A stretch of DNA of 57,035 nucleotides. It comes from Thraustochytrium sp. TN22 (taxonomy: Eukaryota; Sar; Bigyra; Thraustochytrida; Thraustochytriidae). A program made the translations under genes and the position numbers. Of this stretch, positions 1 to 10,892 are shown one piece after another. Each line of letters opens with the position of its first letter. Position 1 is the stretch's first letter. Below the pieces are notes generated by a model. It was not told the DNA's origin. It saw only the letters and a list, made by a program, of their open reading frames with translations, and made no database searches. The DNA is taken from assembly GCA_013306675.1 (NCBI GenBank), contig JABLUY010000236.1:1-57035 (forward strand), read 5' to 3'.

Positions 1-500
1 GCCTGTCGTCTTGCTCGCCTTGGCTCGCGCGGCATGCCTTGTCTGTCCACCGTGCTTGACACTAGCTAGCTAGCGCCGTGAGCAACGTGACCGCCGCGGC
101 GCTCTGCGGCGCTCTGCGCTTGGGGCACTGACTGTGATCATGAGCAGTGCAGTGCACCAGCTGCAGCACACCTCTCCGAGTCTCGTGGCCGCGGACGGTC
201 CGCGCATGGGAGGCGCGCACACACCCATTGGTACAGCGAAGCAAAGCGAGCCAAGGCTGGGCTCGCACGAGGTGGCGACGCGAGCGAGGCTTTCAAGGCT
301 GCGCGCGCTTGGGCGAGTCCTCGTCCTCGTCCTTGTCCTCGGCTCGGCGAGCGCTGCGCGGCCGTGCGCTGGCGGCGCGCATCGCGTCGGTCGCGTCCTG
401 TCGTGATCGCAGCTCGTTCCCCGTCGCGTCGGGTCGGGTCGCGTCGGGTCGCTCCGGGCCGCGTCCCGTCTCGCCGCTCCCCGCCGCGTCTCGCCTCGGC

Positions 501-540
501 CCTCGTGCTGCCTCGTGCTGCCTCGTGCTGCCTCGTGCTC
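501..540. repeat. 10-bp tandem repeat, 4 copies
   Basis: Unit CCTCGTGCTG is repeated four times head to tail, with one mismatch in the last copy. Confidence 0.85.
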
Positions 541-1970
541 GGCGGAGAGTCGGAGAGTTCTTCGCGGCGCGCCAGCCGCGGCCAGGCGGCGGCGGATCGA
601 TCCTCGTCGAGAAGATGCCGCTGCGGCTGCTGCCTGCCAGTGGGCGCCGGCCGCCGGCGGGCCGGCCGGCCGCCCTGGCCGCTCGCGGCGACGAGACAAG
701 GCCTCGATTCAGGCCCCTGCCCTGACAGTGAGTCAGCCTACCAGCCAGGTCAGCCTGCCAGCGCCAGTGAGCCGCGTCGGTCGGCGCGAGCTGAGCTTCC
801 TCGCAGCTTCGCAGGCAGCTTGGCGCAAGGCTCCGCAAGGAGGCAAGCCGGAAGCTAGCTGGCCGGGGCGCGCGTAGCTGGGCCGCGCTGAGCGGTGCCA
901 GTGGCCAGCGGAGGCGCGCGGGCAGCCGGGCGGGCCGGCCCTGCTCTGGGCGTGGCCCGGGGCCCCAAGGCCGGCTGCAAGGCGCGCCAGCGGCGAGACC
1001 TTGGCGGCCCGGCCGATCGCGCCGCGCCGCGCGCGACCTGCGTTGCAACGCCGAGGCCGAGGCACGGCGAGGCGAGCCACTGGGCGGGCGAGGAAGCGCG
1101 CGATCACGAGGCGCTGCGAGCAACTCCTCGCCGAGCGCCGGCCTCCAGGCGCGAGCCTCACTGCACGCTCGTCATCGCACGGCGCTCGCTCGCTCGCTTC
1201 TTGCTCGCTCAACTCGTTGCTCGGATCAATCATCAGCTTGCGCAGCCCCGGGAGTCATGCCGGGGCCCGCGAGCCAGGCTGGCCGGCCGGCACGGTGACG
1301 GTGAGCCGGGTGAGGCACAGTGCGGAGATCGCAGTCGCCAGCCAGCTCTTGGCCAGTCAGAGGACGCGCGCGGCGCCCGACCCGACCCGGCCAAGCGAGC
1401 GAGCCAAGGCCGCGAGAGCAAGCCGCCGGCCAGGCGGGCCGGGCAGCCACCAGCGGCCCAGCACGCACGCACGCACGCACGTGAACGGGTCGGCAGGCAG
1501 GCGGCCGCAGGCGGACATCTCATGTCCGAGTCTCGCCTGGCTCCAGCTGAGCTGCGCTGGTCCGAGTCCGAGTCGCCACGCTCGCTCGCCTCCAGCCGCG
1601 CCTCGCCTCGCCTCGCACTCTTGCTCCGTCGCAGCTTCCCGGCGGGCCAAGCCGCCACAGAGGCCGGAGCAGCTGGCTGCTTCCAGCTCGGCCAACGGCC
1701 CGCGCCTTCACGGCCAGTAAGGCCAGTGGCCCTGTGGCTCCGAAGCGGCTGCGGGGGGCGTGGCGCTGCTCCGCGACGTCCTAAGTCTCGCGCGCCCGCT
1801 GAGCCAGGCGGGCGGGCGGGCAGGAATTTTTGGCTGCAACTCAGCTCTGCACTGCAACCATCATGCGGCTTGGCTGCGCGGCCGCGTCCGAGTCACGTCC
1901 AGATCACGTCGCGTCGTGCAAAGCTCAGCCCGGCTTGCGCACTTGCGGCTCAAGCTCTCTCGGCTCGAGC

Positions 1971-2002
1971 CGCTCGCTCGCTCGCTCGCTCGCTCGCTCG
2001 CT
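1971..2002. repeat. (GCTC)n microsatellite
   Basis: About eight units of GCTC. The same tetranucleotide, or its complement GAGC, recurs at about 2885-2906, 3158-3178 and 4188-4213, so it is characteristic of this gene-free block. Confidence 0.85.
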
Positions 2003-4279
2003 TGCCCGCTCGCTGGCCACGACCGCTCCCGGCCTTGAAGAAGAAGCTTGCTGGAAGCGGCAGGATCAAGGGGCGTACCGCCGCACCGGGTGGGTGCGCG
2101 CGCCGGCCAGCTCTCTTCTTCCTTTCATGCTGATCGACCGGTGGCCACTTCTTTTTCCCTTCTGGTAGCCAAGCCGGCCAGGTCGCCGCTCGCTTCCTTC
2201 CGGGTCTTTGAGAGAGGCTCGGAGGGGGCGCACCCGCCTTGCATCCGCTTTGCTCGCCAAGCGCGCGCGCAGCACGCACCGGATTCGTTGAATCCACGGT
2301 CAGTTGCGGCAGCCAGCGAGGCTCCGAGTCCGCCGGCCTGGCGGTGGCCTGCGTGGCCAGACGGCAGCCAGCGAGCAAGTCGACTCGGAACGGGAGTGGG
2401 AAAAAGCACCACCACGTGGCCAACCGCCCGGCGTGATGGCGCGCTCTGGCTCAGGCTGGCGCGCGGCGAGGCGCAGCAGACGCGCGGATGGAGCCGCCAC
2501 CCCCGGCCAGGCTGGCTGGCTTGGCTGGTGCAGGATATGCCGTGGCGTGCCTGAGCTAGCCTCTTGAACGTTGTTGTCCGCTGCAGCACGGTCAGCCATC
2601 CCAAGGTGCGGCGGTGTAGTGCGGTGCAGTGCCAGGCTGCGGTGCAGTGCCGTGCGCTTCCAACCAGGCTCATCGGCGACCTGCGCGCTCCTAGCCACTG
2701 CAGCCAGCTTGGCCCGCCCCCCCCCACATCCGCTAGCTGGAAGCTCTCCAGCTCCGGGCTCAGCGGGTCCGTCTGCACGCTCGCTCGCTTGCGCAAGGCG
2801 TGGCCTTGGCAGTGACGGCACGCAGGCGGCGCACGCTCACACGCACGCCCCGCACGCCACGCCACGCCATGCCACGCACGCAGGAGCGAGCGAGCGAGCG
2901 AGCGAGGGCCGCGAGGCGGGCGAGGCGGGCGAGGCGGACGCGGGCGAGACGTGCGGCGAGGCGCGTCTCGGGGCGGCTCATGGGCAGTGGCTGGTGCGCG
3001 GGCGCCTCGGCACGGGACGCGACGCGCGCGACGCGTCTCGGCTCGCGTCCCAACCTGAGCTGTGCGTCGCGGCCGCCCTCCTGTGCTCGGTGCGGCACGG
3101 TGCGTGACAGGCCAACTGTCCTATAGCCGCCAGTATAGCGCTGCGACTCGGGCAACGCGAGCGAGCGAGCGAGCGAGCAAGCTTGGCAAGCCTTGGCAAG
3201 GAGCAGCCAACAGGCAGGCGCAGGTGCAGTCGCCATGCGCCTCCTGCGAAGCCTGTGTTTTTTTTTCCACTCGCTCCCGCGGTTGGCAGCAGCCCCGCCT
3301 CAGCTCAGGCTCAGGCGGCTGACTGCGACCTTGCGCAAGTTGCGCAAACAGGGCGCAAACAGGGCGTAGGGTCTGTGAGGCGCTGCGTAGGCGCTCTTTC
3401 TCCGCCCGCTTTCAAGTTGCGTCGGCGAGGCGAGGCGAGGCAAGGCGTGGCGTGGCGTGGCGGTAGCCCTCGCGCCAAGCAAGTTGTGCCCTCGGCCGGT
3501 CGGCGCTGTCCAGCCCGCGCGCCGGCGCAGTGGCGCAGCGGCGTCTGGCGACGAGCCGCGGCTGAGCGGCCCGGCCGGCCCGGCCGCGGCTCAGCTCGGG
3601 CGGGCGAGATCGCACGGGCGACCGCACGGCACCGACCGCACCGCACCGCGCCTCGCCGGCCGGCCGGCCGGCCGGTAGCTCGGGGCGCTGCGCCAGTGCG
3701 CCACTGGCAGAGGCAGGCCCTCGAGAGGCGAGAGTGGCGAGTGTGCTGGTCTTACAAACTTAGTAGCCTGCGGCGGACCTCAACTTTGGCCCAAGTCGGC
3801 GCATCGGCCGGCTAGCACTAACGTTAGACACCGTGCTCCAGGCTTGCTTGGTCGGTGTACGGGTGACTGACTGATTGACTGATTGGCCAGCCTGTTCAGG
3901 CTTGTTGCTGGCGGCCAAGGCAAGTCAACTTGCAGTGCAGTACCAGACAACGACTCTGCCTGGCTGCCAACTTTGCAAGCATGGACATTTTCGCTCGGGC
4001 TGGGCTAGCCGGAAGTGCGTTGGCCGACCCGGCAGCGCGCAGGGCCTGGCTGAGCCCGCTGCCGTGCAGCCGACTTGACTGCCGACTAGGCCGCCGACTC
4101 TGGCGACTCGCTCGCACGCGGCGCTCGCTCGCTCGCGCGGTGTCCCGGCCCGACGCGCTCGACGCGACGCGGCTGGCCGACCTGCGGCGCTCGCTCGCTC
4201 GCTCGCTCGCTCGCCACCGTGAATCACGCTCGTCTCCCGCCTCTGGCGGCCGGCCTTGCTTTCGTCCCCTTGCCTGCTT

Positions 4280-4302
4280 GCCTGCCTGCCTGCCTGCCTG
4301 CA
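4280..4302. repeat. (CCTG)n microsatellite
   Basis: Five to six tandem CCTG units, next to a C/T-rich tract. Confidence 0.8.
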
Positions 4303-5002
4303 GGGCCTTCTTCTTTCTTTCCCCCATTCATGCGCGCTCACGCACGGCGCTCGCTGCGCCGCTCACAGGCGTCCTCTCAGGAAACTCCACTTGCTGCGCT
4401 GGACGCCGGCTAGCGCGCGAGCGCGGAACTACCACCTGGGCAGCCAGCGGCGTCCGCAGTGGCCTGGCTTGGCCAGCCACGTCTTGAGTTCTTCAGCATG
4501 CCGGTGGGCGCCTTGGGAGCGCAACAAGCAAGGCTTGTCCGCTTGTCGGCCTTGTCGGCTGGCTTGTCGGCCTTGCCGCCGAGGCGACGGCGCGGCACGC
4601 CGCCTCGCTCGCCTCGCGCCCGCGTCGCATCACGCCGGCCGCCGGCCGCCGGCCCGCGACCGGCCGCCGGCCGCCGTTTGACTGGCCAGCTGGCCGGCCG
4701 CTGAGCGCCGCTGCAGCGCAGCACAGCGCGCGGCGGCCCGCGCGAGCGTGCAGCGCAGTCGCCGCGCCGCCGCGTGCCGCGCCTCGCCGCGCCTCGCCGC
4801 GCCTCTCCGCAGCGCCGCAGGCAGGCTCCAGCCTGCCTTGTTCCTTCTCCGTGCAGCAGGAAGCAAGCAAGCAAGCAAGCACTGCCAAGCAGGCGAGCGG
4901 CCGAGTGCGCGCGCGGGTCAAGCGGCTGGCCCCACGCTCACATCAAGTGCCACGCTGCGCTTGCCAGTTGTTTGTTCGTTTGCCTGCGGGCCGCCGGGCC
5001 CC

Positions 5003-5021
5003 TTTTTTTTTTTTTTTTTTT
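5003..5021. repeat. T19 homopolymer
   Basis: Nineteen consecutive T residues in otherwise GC-rich DNA. On the minus strand this is an A tract. It could be a retroposition scar or a slippage-prone homopolymer; no reverse transcriptase or target-site duplication was recognised beside it. Confidence 0.8.
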
Positions 5022-5743
5022 CGCCCAGCCACTTGCCGACGGGCGCGGAGCGGATTTCGGGAGACGGGCGCGGGCGCGCGGTGCGGCGCAGCGCCGGCGG
5101 CGCTCGCGCGAGGGCTTGCGCGCCCGCGTGGCCGGCCAGGCCTGCCTAGCCGGCAGCCAGCCGCGCTGAGCCTGGCTGGCGACCAGCCAGGGAGGTCGCG
5201 CGCGCCAGGCTTTTCCCGCGCCGCGCTAGCCTGCTGCGGCGCTGCGCTGCGCCGCGCCGCGCGCGCCACGGCGCGGCAACGCCCCGCCCCGCCCCGCCCC
5301 GCGGCCGCGCGGCCCGCCCGCCGGCCGGCCAGCCGGCCGGCCAACCAGCCAGCCAGCCACGCAGCCAGCCAGCCAGCCATCAACCAGCCGCCAGCGCGCT
5401 CGTGCGCCCTGGTCCTTCCTTCCTCCCTTCCTTCGGCAAGGCGAGCAGGCGCACGCCGCACGCCCGGCCGCACAGGGCAACGAGCAGTTGCCGCGGTTGC
5501 GCGCAGAGGCAGGCAGTGGCACTTCCTGACTGACTGACTGGCACGCAGCTGGCCGCCACAGCTGCGCACTGCAGGCCTTGCAGCCGGGTCAGTCAGTCGG
5601 TCAGCCGGCTGCGCTGCCAGCTGCAGCCAGCCTAGCCTGGCCTAGCCTTCCAGGCGCTCGGACCCCGCCGCCCGCGCGGAGTCCCCTCCGAGTCGCGGCC
5701 TCAGCGCAGCGCTCGCGCCCGTCTGACGCCGCTCGCGTTCGAG

Positions 5744-5774
5744 CGCGCCGCGCCGCGCCGCGCCGCGCCGCCGC
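5744..5774. repeat. (GCGCC)n pentanucleotide repeat
   Basis: About six tandem GCGCC units. The same unit is expanded at 51241-51310 and near the right end of the window. Confidence 0.8.
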
Positions 5775-5872
5775 GCCGAGCCAGGCAGCCAGTTAGCTGG
5801 CCGGCCGGCCCCGAGCCGAGTCGAGTCGAGTCTTGGTCGAGCCGAGCCGCGCGTGGTCGCGCGAATCGGAGC

Positions 5873-5907
5873 GATCAATCGATTGATCGATCGCCACCGA
5901 TCGATCA
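5873..5907. repeat. Two overlapping perfect inverted repeats
   Basis: 5873-5888 is a perfect 16-bp palindrome, GATCAATCGATTGATC. Overlapping it, 5884-5893 (TGATCGATCG) and 5898-5907 are exact inverted copies around a 4-nt loop (CCAC). The cluster is AT-richer than its surroundings and lies about 870 bp upstream of the kinase start. Confidence 0.85.
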
Positions 5908-6775
5908 ACTCGGGTTGAGGGCCTTGAGGCGAGTCGAGTCGGGTCGAGCCGAGTCGGGTCGCGTCGGGCCGTGCGCCGGGTCGACTCGGGCTCGAGTCGT
6001 CGAGCCGAGTCGGGCCGGGTCGGCTCAGGTCGCGAGGCGCGAGGCACGAGGCGCGAGGCGCGAGGCGCGAGGCGAGGTCGGAGCCTCGGCGCTGTTGTGC
6101 TGCGCGACACTGCACTGTGCGCAGTGCTGCACAGTGCTGCGCTACGCGGCACTGCACTGTGCTGCACTGGCGCAGTCAACCGGCGTGGACTTGGACTCAG
6201 CTCAGCGCGCGCAGCACGCCTGCCTGCACGCATCGCATCGCATCGCATACAAGACAAGAGACAAGACAAGACAAGAAGACAAGAGGCAACAAAAGGCAAG
6301 GCAGAAGGCAGTCGGGCAGGAAGGCGGGCGGGCGGCCGACCAGGTCCGCTCGGCGCGGGGCGGTGCCTCGGCCGCGCCTCACGCCTTGTCCTGCCCCTCT
6401 CCCCCTCTCTCTCTCTCTCCCGGCTCAGCTGGCTGCCGCCCGCCCGCCCGCCCGCCCGCCTCCCTCCCTCTCCCCCTTCCTCCCCCTCCTCCTCCTGCTG
6501 TCTGTCTCCCTCCCGGCTGCTCCGCTCCGCTCCGCTGCTTGACTCCGGCTTGCTTCCTGGAGCAGGCGCGGCGGCGGCGCCAAAAGGGGCGCGGCGGCGG
6601 CCGCAAGTGGGTTTCGACCGCCGCGCAAGTAGGCAACCGGCCGCGCAAGTCGCGCATAGCGCGGGCGCCGCCGCGTGAGGGCAGACCTCGAAGAGGCGCG
6701 CGGCGCAAGACCTGCTCCGGCAGGCTCGCCCGCCCCGCGCTTGTTTTCGAGCGCAGCAGCGCGCGCTCGACCAAG

Positions 6776-8596
6776 ATGGCGCGGCAAGCGGCGGCGCAGA
6801 CGCAGCTGGACGAGGAGGTGCCCCGGCGCGCCGCCGAGGCCGGCCTCAAGCGGCCCCGCTGCTCCGGCGAGGTGGAGGCGGCGCCGGCGCGCGCCCCCCG
6901 CGATGTCAAGGTGCCGCCCACGGCGCGCTTCTACGAAAAGGGCCTGAGCAGCAAGCGCCGCCAGGTGCTCATCCCCAAGTGGTGCGAGGTCGACGGCGTG
7001 CGCTTCGTCAAGCTGCGCGTCTTCCCCAACACGCACGGCGAGCTCAGCTCGCACGCCGGCGCGCACGGCTGCGTGGCCGCCTACGAGGCCGACCGCCCCG
7101 ACGAGGCGCTGGCGCGCGGCCTGCCCGTGCGCATCGCGCTCAAGTGCGTGCCCTTTGGCCCCAAGCGCAAGGACCTCGCCGACACGCCCTGGGCCAGCGA
7201 GTGGCGCATCCACCGCTTCCTGCGCGCCCTCGACGGACCCACCCAGGACGTCGTGGTCGCCTGCCTCGGCGGCGTCGCCGCCACGGTCGCGCGCCAGCGC
7301 CAGGTCTACTTCGCGCTCGAGCTCGTGGACACCGACCTCTTCACCATGATCGAGCGCTCCGCCGAGGTGCCCGACTTTGGCCTCTGGATCCTGCGCGCGC
7401 TGCACAGCACGGCGCTCGCGCTCCACCGCCTCCACGCCTCGGGAATCATCTACTGCGACCTCAAGCCCGAGAACGTCCTCGTGCGCAAGGCCGACGGCCA
7501 GGCCAAGTTCGGCGACTTTGACCGCTCCTGCGTCCCGGGCCTCGACGTCGGCGTCGTCGGCGGCACCAAGGGCTACTACTCGCCCGAGCGCATGGACAAC
7601 TCGGGCATTCACACCGAGGCCGACGACGCCTGGGCCTTTGGCGTGCTCCTGCTCATCGGCGCCACCACGGCCGCCTCGCCCTACCTCGACTACGACAGCT
7701 CCACGGTCCACAAGTTCCAGCCCGCCGCCTACATGCGCCGCTACACGCGCTGCTGCTGGCCGGCGCCGGTGCTCGACCGCATGTGCGCGCTCGCCGAGGA
7801 CCTCCTGCGTGTCGACGCCGCCGCGCGCGCCCCTGTCGCGCATGCCGCCGTCACCATCGCCACGCTCCTTGCCGACCACTACGGCATCGTGGCCGAGGTC
7901 CCCGACGCGCCTGTTGCTGTGGCGCCCGCTGTGCTCGACCCGCTCATCACCGAGGAGGACTGCCTCGACGTCGCTGGCCTCGTCGCGCCCTCGCCGCGCG
8001 CCATCATGCACGCTGCCATCCAGCAGCACCAGCACCAGCAGGACCATGAGGACTGTGCCAGCCTCCCGCTGCCCCCGCCGCTCGCGCACCACCAGCCGCA
8101 GCAGGATCATTTCGCGCCGCACATGCTCGCACCTCAATACGCGCCGCATCATTCGGGCGTCTACGCGCACGACTCGGTCGCTGCTGCTGTCGCGGCTGTC
8201 GCGGCCGCTGCTGCGGCCGCCGCGGCGGTCCAGCAGCAGCAGCAGCAGCTGGCTGCCTGCGCGCCGCCCATGCAGCACATGGCCCTCCCGCACGCCGTGC
8301 CCGTCACGCCCGTGCGCTTTGTGCCGCAGCTCGCCATCTCGTGCTCCACATCGTCTGCCTTCTCGTACGCATCGTCCTCGGCCGCCACGGCCCCCTTTTC
8401 CCCGCGCAGCTCACCCGCGCGCTCCGCCAGCTTCCTTATGGAGCCGGCGCAGCCCGCCATGCACTGCTCGCAGCCCGTCGCGCTGCCTCCCACTTTTGCG
8501 CACAATGCCGCCTCGCTCAAGCGCGATCGCTCGCTCGCCGACCTCCAGGACATGGTCGCCTCCGTGCATCGCCACAAGCAGCTCCGCATTTGCTGA
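6776..8596 (+). CDS. Divergent eukaryotic protein kinase with low-complexity tail
   Basis: A 606-residue protein kinase-like protein. The start at 6776 is an ATG after CCAAG; the same frame stays open upstream without a better ATG. The likely ATP-binding lysine is in RIALK (about residue 123). The catalytic loop YCDLKPEN (226-233) keeps the Asp, Lys and Asn of HRDxKxxN with Cys for Arg. The metal-binding DFG motif reads GDFDRS, that is DFD (247-249). An activation-segment end GTKGYYSPE follows (262-270). The catalytic Asp, Lys and Asn are present, so activity is possible but not certain. From about residue 390 the tail is Gln-, His-, Ala- and Ser-rich, with an Ala run and a short CAG-encoded Gln run. 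No membrane segment is seen. Subfamily and substrate are unknown. It converges on the RING gene at 9184. Confidence 0.85.
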   Translation: MARQAAAQTQLDEEVPRRAAEAGLKRPRCSGEVEAAPARAPRDVKVPPTARFYEKGLSSKRRQVLIPKWCEVDGVRFVKLRVFPNTHGELSSHAGAHGCVAAYEADRPDEALARGLPVRIALKCVPFGPKRKDLADTPWASEWRIHRFLRALDGPTQDVVVACLGGVAATVARQRQVYFALELVDTDLFTMIERSAEVPDFGLWILRALHSTALALHRLHASGIIYCDLKPENVLVRKADGQAKFGDFDRSCVPGLDVGVVGGTKGYYSPERMDNSGIHTEADDAWAFGVLLLIGATTAASPYLDYDSSTVHKFQPAAYMRRYTRCCWPAPVLDRMCALAEDLLRVDAAARAPVAHAAVTIATLLADHYGIVAEVPDAPVAVAPAVLDPLITEEDCLDVAGLVAPSPRAIMHAAIQQHQHQQDHEDCASLPLPPPLAHHQPQQDHFAPHMLAPQYAPHHSGVYAHDSVAAAVAAVAAAAAAAAAVQQQQQQLAACAPPMQHMALPHAVPVTPVRFVPQLAISCSTSSAFSYASSSAATAPFSPRSSPARSASFLMEPAQPAMHCSQPVALPPTFAHNAASLKRDRSLADLQDMVASVHRHKQLRIC

Positions 8597-9183
8597 TCCA
8601 TGACCTCCGACTCGCCCGCTCACGCGCGGTCTGACTCTCTCCCGCACACGCTGACAAGGATTGACTCCTATTGAAACACGTTCACTCATTCATTCTATTT
8701 ATCTCTGTGACTTTTTGTCTCGATCATTGGCACAGGGCTTTTTGCCCAGTGCCGGCTCTCCTTGCGCTGACTTGCGCTGACAAACGAGGCTCGCGCGCCA
8801 CGCGCCCTAAAACGGTGTGTACTTCGGTCCCACCCTTCCGTGCCCACATCGCCTCCGTCCCCTCCGTCCCAGGAGTTGCTCTGCATTGGCCGTGCCAGGC
8901 GGGCCTGACAGAAGCCGCCACATCGCCTCTAGGCGCGAGAGCGCAAGGCGGACCCACCCTCTCTTCAAGGCGGCTTGGCAAGTGGCTTGAACGCGGCTTG
9001 GCTTTGAACGCGGCTTGGCTTTGAACGCGGCTTGGCTTTGAACGCGGCTTGGCTTTGAACGCGGCTTGGCAGATAGCTTGACAGTGAACGCGGCTTGGCA
9101 AGTGGCTTGAAAGCGATTGGCGAGTGGCTGGCAAGCGGCTGGCAAGGCAAAGTCAAGTCAAAAGTCAGAGCGCGCGTGTTGGA
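8597..9183. other. Intergenic region between convergent genes
   Basis: This is 587 bp between the kinase and RING stop codons. It contains the 17-bp minisatellite at 8989-9070 and otherwise only GC-rich sequence with short open frames. No RNA gene was recognised. Confidence 0.6.
8989..9070. repeat. 17-bp minisatellite, 4 full copies plus partial
   Basis: Unit GAACGCGGCTTGGCTTT starts at 8989, 9006, 9023 and 9040, then a partial copy starts at 9057. Related fragments (CGGCTTGGCAAGTGGCTTGA) occur on both sides. Confidence 0.9.
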
Positions 9184-10815
9184 TCAAATTTCATATTTAC
9201 AAATCGGGCAAGTGATGGCTTGCGCAAGCCATGTATCGATGCAGTCCTGGTGCATGAAATGAAAGCAAGGAAGGGTGCGCAGCATGTCTTGGTCTTGGTA
9301 GGGCTGCATGCAGATACAGCAGGTGGTGTCGCCGCGCAGAGTGGCGCTCCTGCGAATGTCTTCAAAGCGGGTGACCGGGAGGCGAGCGACGATGGCTGGG
9401 TCAACGCCAGCCGGCCGGCGCAACGTGGGCAGAATAAAGAGGGCGACCGTGTCGGCGCGCGCGAAATCGACGGCGCCCGATCGCAGGCGCGGAAAAATGC
9501 GCAGCGAGGCGTGCAACACCGAGGTGCGTAGGTCGCGCAGCGGCATGACCGCGATCAGCTCGCGCATCTCCTGGAGAAAGACCACGCTCGGTCGCTGTGC
9601 GTCCTGACCCCCACGCGCCACCATGGCATCCACCGATGACCACAGCGCGCTCGCCGGGTTCGGTAGCGGCTGTCCGCATGGGCAGCAAAAGATCTCGCAC
9701 CTGGGCTGTGCACGTGGCGCCTGCGCCAACCCTCCGCAAAGTACGCACCGCACGGTGCGTTCACCATACCTGCCGCTGCCACTCTCCGGCCGTCCGCCCA
9801 CCGCAGGCGCCGCCTCCGCGAACTCTGTGTGCAGTAGCGCATCGCCTCCGATGATGCCTCCCGGCGATGGGTCTATATCCTCGACGCGCCACTCCACCCA
9901 CCGAAGTTCGTTCACTTCACGCTGCATCACGTCTGCTTCATGCTGCTCGTGGTGCTGCGTTTGCTGCCGCACTGTTGTAGCCTCAGCCCTGGTCCCGCCC
10001 TTCGGTGTCACCGCCCAGAGCGATTGCCCACGCTCCACGTATACCGGACCGTGGGCGCGCAAGTGATACAGTAATGCAGCACGCAGTCGGTCCTCGTTGT
10101 CATTTTCTACGACGCCCTGCACAGGCCGAAGACGCGCACGAATCACCTCCGCAGATCCGGCCTCGCGCGCCACGTGCACCTCGGACTCGCCGTCCAGCAG
10201 GCCGCCCGATGCCGGTTCGCACGCACGCACCACAAGCCACTCGTGCTCGCTCACTGGGATGCCCTGGCCAGCCACGAGGTGCAGCTTTGCGCGCTGGGCC
10301 TGCGCTGTGCGAGCCAGCCGCCAGAGCGCAGCCACGCACTCGCGCTCCGACATCCGCGACCACCGCCAGACGCCATCTTGCCGTTTCACCGCAGACACGA
10401 GCACCTTGGCCAACGACTGCTGCCGCCGCTCTTCCTGGTTGTTGAGCTCTTGTCGCGGCACGACGACACGGACGCGCGTCCGGCCCGCGTCACTCGGCTT
10501 GGCCATCACGCGCCCCATCACGCCGCGGGGCCAGGTGCGCGCCACCTTGAAGCGGCGCCCGCTCGCCGCCGCCTCCACCACGAGGCCCTCCACGCACAGG
10601 CCTCCGTGCGCCCGGAGCGCTTGCCGCGCCGCGGCCTCCGAGGCGCGCGCGTCGTCTCGGTCGCCAGCATCCTCGGTCTCCCCATCGTGCTGCGTCGCGC
10701 TCGCGGCCGCCGTCTGGCGCGCGCGCCCGAGCTCCACGAGCTCCGCCTCCTCCACGTCGCGCCACGCCTCGCGCTCCACGGCCTCGGTGCCCCGCGCCGG
10801 GCTGGCGTTGCCCAT
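9184..10815 (-). CDS. RING-H2 finger protein, putative E3 ubiquitin ligase
   Basis: A 543-residue protein. The longer frame begins with a GTG, so the ATG at 10815 (MGNASPARG) is taken as the start. A C3H2C3 RING-H2 finger ends the protein: CxxC, then CFHFMHQDC (C-x-H-x2-H-x2-C), ten residues, then CPIC. Such fingers bind two zinc ions and recruit ubiquitin-loaded E2 enzymes, so E3 ligase activity is inferred. About 150 residues earlier a second cysteine cluster (CVLC, then CEIFCCPC) may bind another zinc. No transmembrane helix is evident. The MG start could allow N-myristoylation, but Pro at position 6 makes this weak. The upstream gene on the same strand ends only 77 bp before this start. 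Confidence 0.85.
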   Translation of the reverse strand: MGNASPARGTEAVEREAWRDVEEAELVELGRARQTAAASATQHDGETEDAGDRDDARASEAAARQALRAHGGLCVEGLVVEAAASGRRFKVARTWPRGVMGRVMAKPSDAGRTRVRVVVPRQELNNQEERRQQSLAKVLVSAVKRQDGVWRWSRMSERECVAALWRLARTAQAQRAKLHLVAGQGIPVSEHEWLVVRACEPASGGLLDGESEVHVAREAGSAEVIRARLRPVQGVVENDNEDRLRAALLYHLRAHGPVYVERGQSLWAVTPKGGTRAEATTVRQQTQHHEQHEADVMQREVNELRWVEWRVEDIDPSPGGIIGGDALLHTEFAEAAPAVGGRPESGSGRYGERTVRCVLCGGLAQAPRAQPRCEIFCCPCGQPLPNPASALWSSVDAMVARGGQDAQRPSVVFLQEMRELIAVMPLRDLRTSVLHASLRIFPRLRSGAVDFARADTVALFILPTLRRPAGVDPAIVARLPVTRFEDIRRSATLRGDTTCCICMQPYQDQDMLRTLPCFHFMHQDCIDTWLAQAITCPICKYEI

Positions 10816-10892
10816 TTTCTTGAAGAAGTTCAGGTTCTGGTGATTCCCCGCTCTCACCCCGGATACCAGCCTAATTAGGGGCTACAACCAAA

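Larger units (their letters stand above)
1..6775. other. Gene-free GC-rich low-complexity region
   Basis: No coding region is supported here. Many open frames of 60-400 codons exist on both strands, but they overlap one another, translate to Arg/Ala/Pro/Ser-rich low-complexity peptides and show no recognisable domain; in DNA this GC-rich, stop codons are rare by chance. The stretch is full of short tandem repeats (listed separately), homopurine blocks and GC-rich palindromes. It may be a long intergenic or subtelomeric block, or carry non-coding transcripts; the sequence alone cannot decide. Confidence 0.6.

Noticed and set aside
895-2133. 412-codon open frame in the left block
   Set aside because: It is Arg/Ala/Pro-rich and crosses tandem repeats; no conserved motif and many competing frames of similar length.
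2278-2298. GGATTC...GAATCC hairpin as a tRNA T-arm
   Set aside because: The loop is too short and no acceptor, D or anticodon arms flank it. No tRNA gene was recognised anywhere in the window.
5915-6775. 287 extra in-frame codons upstream of the kinase ATG
   Set aside because: The frame opens with TTG, is Arg/Ser/Pro low complexity, and has no domain; the ATG at 6776 starts the recognisable protein.
6425-8293. 622-codon minus-strand frame over the kinase
   Set aside because: It is an antisense shadow of the kinase coding region; no motif was seen and it starts and ends arbitrarily.
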